Shown: positions 5,816 through 7,643 of the stretch, piece after piece
Numbering within the stretch: the stretch's first letter is position 1
Layout of the letters: the number at the start of each line of letters is the position of its first letter
DNA from: DASRJW01 sp035649435
Lineage (GTDB): Bacteria > Krumholzibacteriota > Krumholzibacteriia > G020349025
Length of the DNA: 7,643 nt
NCBI GenBank assembly: GCA_035649435.1
Contig: DASRJO010000064.1
Location: forward strand, 1-7,643
Direction of reading: 5' to 3'
Made by a program: the position numbers and the translations under genes
Notes under the pieces: model-generated
Told to the model about the DNA's origin: nothing
Seen by the model: only the letters and a program-made list of their open reading frames with translations
Databases searched by the model: none

Positions 5816-6954
5816 ACACGGAATGTGCGCGTGCGCGCGAGCTCATGCACGGATTGATCGACCGGGACCTCACACCGGAGGAAGTCAACCAGGTGGAGTC
5901 GCATCTCGAAGCTTGCCCGGCATGTGAGACTGAAGCCGCAGCACTGCGCGATGTGGTGGGATCTCTCTCGCGTCTTCCCCGTGACATCACACCCGACACG
6001 GACCTTTGGCCCGCCATCGCACGACAGCTCATGCCTGCGGCCGGTGCCTCGCTCGAGACGAGGGATGCATCGATGCGAACCGGAGCCGCTCGAATCGCCG
6101 CGTGGTTGGGGCTTGGGCGCCGGCAGCTCGCATGGGGCGCGAGCGTCCTCGCTTTGGCAGTTCTCGCGCTCGTGGTCGGACGCGCGGTGTGGGAAGGTCG
6201 TCAAACACCGTGGGAAATCGACCGTCTCGAAGGCGCACCGCTCGTCGGCGACAAAGATTTGACCGCCGCACGGCCGCTCCGTCGCGGCGATTGGGTGCGC
6301 ACCGATGCGTCATCCCGAGCCCGAGTGTCCGCGCCGGATGTGGGTCGCGTCGACATCGGACCCGGGACCGAAGTGCGGCTTGTCACGTCGCAGTCACGGG
6401 AGCATCGGATCGAGCTCGCGCAGGGGACGCTCAGTGCCTTCATCTGGGCACCGCCGCGTCTGTTCTTCGTCGAAACACCCGCCGGCGTCGCCGAGGATCT
6501 CGGCTGCCAATACGACCTCGTCGTCGATCGCGCCGGCAACGGCACGCTCGAAGTGAGCTTGGGCTTCGTGTCGTTCGAGCGTGCCGGACACGAGGTGATT
6601 GTGCCACAGGGTGCGCGGTGCGACTTGCGTGCGGGGCGCGGCCCGGGCACACCGCATGTGCACACGGCGACGGCGACCCTGCGTCAAGCCCTGGCGAAGT
6701 TCGATGCGGCCGAGCTGGGCTCGGCTGCAGTGCTCGACCCCGTGCTCGAGCTCGCGAGCGCGAGCGATGCGGTCACGCTCTGGCATCTGCTGCCACGCGT
6801 CAGCGAGACGGAGCGCCACCGTGTCGTGGATCGGCTCGCCGGTTTCGTCCCGCCCCCCGAAGGTGTGACGCGCGCCGGGGCCGCAGCGCTCGACACGCGC
6901 ATGTTGGAAGTCTGGTGGAGTGCGATCTACCCAGACTGGACGCTGTGGCATTGA
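5812..6954 (+). CDS. Transmembrane anti-sigma factor with zinc-finger and periplasmic FecR-like domain
   Basis: This 380-residue protein begins at the ATG overlapping the sigma stop (ATGA). Residues 1-45 form an anti-sigma zinc domain: Cys5, then HLEACPAC with His31, Cys35 and Cys38 (HxxxCxxC). A single membrane span lies at about 106-126 (LAWGASVLALAVLALVVGRA). Residues 155-275 resemble FecR: RRGDWVRTDASSRARV, VDIGPGTEVRLV, HRIELAQGTLSAFIW, FFVETPAGVAEDLGCQYDLV. About 100 more residues follow, with DAVTLWHLLPRVSETER and a Trp-rich end (EVWWSAIYPDWTLWH). Architecture implies that the cytoplasmic end holds the sigma factor and the periplasmic part senses a signal. No TonB-dependent receptor, FecR's usual partner, is present in the window. 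A much longer open frame from 5224 is not the real start. Confidence 0.9.
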   Translation: MNTECARARELMHGLIDRDLTPEEVNQVESHLEACPACETEAAALRDVVGSLSRLPRDITPDTDLWPAIARQLMPAAGASLETRDASMRTGAARIAAWLGLGRRQLAWGASVLALAVLALVVGRAVWEGRQTPWEIDRLEGAPLVGDKDLTAARPLRRGDWVRTDASSRARVSAPDVGRVDIGPGTEVRLVTSQSREHRIELAQGTLSAFIWAPPRLFFVETPAGVAEDLGCQYDLVVDRAGNGTLEVSLGFVSFERAGHEVIVPQGARCDLRAGRGPGTPHVHTATATLRQALAKFDAAELGSAAVLDPVLELASASDAVTLWHLLPRVSETERHRVVDRLAGFVPPPEGVTRAGAAALDTRMLEVWWSAIYPDWTLWH

Positions 6955-7048
6955 GATTCGCATTCGATTCAGAACGCAGGCGAGAAAAATTCATTCACCG
7001 CGCGAGTCGCGCCGAACCTTCGGTACGTCACGCCCCAAGGAGGACCCC

Positions 7049-7643
7049 ATGAACCGCATGAGAACTGTCGCAGCGATGGCGTTTTGCCTCTGGTTGACCT
7101 CGAGCGTGGGGCCGGCGTGGGCCGGCGCTCCAGGCCTCTGCTACGATCCCGGGTCGCGCGCAGGCTATGTGTGTGCATCGTGCAATTGCAGTGGCGACCG
7201 CACGGTTTCCGACGCCAGCGGCACGTGCAAGGTGTGCCAGATGCCGCTCGTCGCGCGCAAAGATCTGCAGCACGTCGCCATCCTGCTCTACGATGGCGTG
7301 GAGCTACTGGATTGGAGTGGCGTGGGCGAAGTGTTCGCGGCCACGCGGGGCGGATTCTACGTCTACACTGTTTCAAAGGACGGCAAGCCCGTCACGAGCC
7401 AAGGTTTCGTGCGTGTCGATCCCGAATACTCCCTGCGCGAGTGCCCGTGGCCCGACATCCTCGTGGTTCCCGGCGGCGGCACCAGTGCCGTCGTCGCCGA
7501 TCGCGAGACGATGGAATGGGTCGAAATCGTCGGCAAGCAGGCAAAGACCGTGATGTCGGTGTGCTCGGGCGCATTCGTCCTGGCCAAGGCAGGATTCCTC
7601 GATGGCCTCCAGGCCACGACGCACAGCGCGGACGTGAACGAAT
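7049..7643 (+). CDS. Exported DJ-1/PfpI-family protein with N-terminal Cys-rich metal-binding-like domain, 3' end cut off
   Basis: Of this protein, 198 residues are visible; it is cut by the right edge. AAGGAGG lies 5 bases before the ATG. A signal peptide (MNRMRTVAAMAFCLWLTSSV, cleavage after AWA, residue 25) is followed by a Cys-rich module. It has YVCASCNC (40-47) and GTCKVCQMPLV (58-68), with CxxCxC and CxxC pairs resembling the YxCPMHP...GxCPxCGMxLV heavy-metal-binding module of copper proteins. From residue 74 comes a DJ-1/PfpI domain: HVAILLYDGVELLDWSGVGE (75-94), DILVVPGGG (136-144) and the nucleophile elbow MSVCSGAFVLAKAGFLDG (169-186) with Cys172, then ATTH. Among DJ-1 relatives it looks most like the isonitrile hydratase/AraC-N-terminal branch. 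The reaction is unknown. The gene is 94 bases after the anti-sigma gene with no clear terminator between them, so co-transcription is plausible. Confidence 0.88.
   Translation, partial: MNRMRTVAAMAFCLWLTSSVGPAWAGAPGLCYDPGSRAGYVCASCNCSGDRTVSDASGTCKVCQMPLVARKDLQHVAILLYDGVELLDWSGVGEVFAATRGGFYVYTVSKDGKPVTSQGFVRVDPEYSLRECPWPDILVVPGGGTSAVVADRETMEWVEIVGKQAKTVMSVCSGAFVLAKAGFLDGLQATTHSADVNE

Noticed and set aside
5224..6954. One 576-codon open frame covering both the sigma and anti-sigma region
   Set aside because: Its first 196 codons are the sigma gene read out of frame, with Arg/Gly/Pro-rich noise; the true anti-sigma gene starts at 5812.
6955..7048. Promoter or terminator between the anti-sigma and DJ-1 genes
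   Set aside because: Only a CCGAA-CC-TTCGG repeat (7012-7023) with a 2-base loop and no T-run was seen, and no well-spaced -35/-10 pair. Nothing firm enough to annotate.

Overview
This GC-rich window is packed with genes on both strands. It looks like the chromosome of an environmental Gram-negative bacterium. A Myxococcota, Acidobacteriota or other deep 'deltaproteobacterial' lineage would fit, but the sequence alone does not settle this. There are no rRNA or tRNA genes, insertion sequences, CRISPR arrays or phage genes. Coding density is very high: genes abut or overlap by 1-4 bases, and several starts are fixed by strong AGGAGG-type ribosome binding sites.

Left block, minus strand, read from 5091 down to 1: a RidA-family protein; a possible 38-residue hydrophobic peptide; a multi-pass GT39/ArnT-like glycosyltransferase; an exported intradiol ring-cleavage dioxygenase-like protein; a GNAT N-acetyltransferase; a DinB-like protein; a Trm112/UPF0434 small protein; and an exported PQQ-dependent sugar dehydrogenase-like beta-propeller that runs off the left edge. 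Spacing is so tight that these probably form one transcription unit, with a possible internal promoter before the Trm112-like gene. The functions are mixed (metabolite repair, envelope glycosylation, extracytoplasmic oxidation chemistry), so no single pathway is evident.

Right block, plus strand, from 5246 to the end: an ECF sigma factor overlaps by 4 bases an anti-sigma factor with an N-terminal HxxxCxxC zinc motif, one membrane span and a periplasmic FecR-like domain. After 94 bases comes an exported DJ-1/PfpI-family protein, cut by the right edge, with an extra Cys-rich domain between its signal peptide and the DJ-1 fold.

The two blocks diverge from a 154-base intergenic region (5092-5245). 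It holds a candidate ECF-type promoter within a short inverted repeat on the sigma side and a candidate -10 box on the RidA side. The most noteworthy part is the right block: a cell-surface signalling pair next to a secreted DJ-1-like protein carrying a heavy-metal-binding-like Cys module, which suggests, but does not prove, an envelope stress or metal response.
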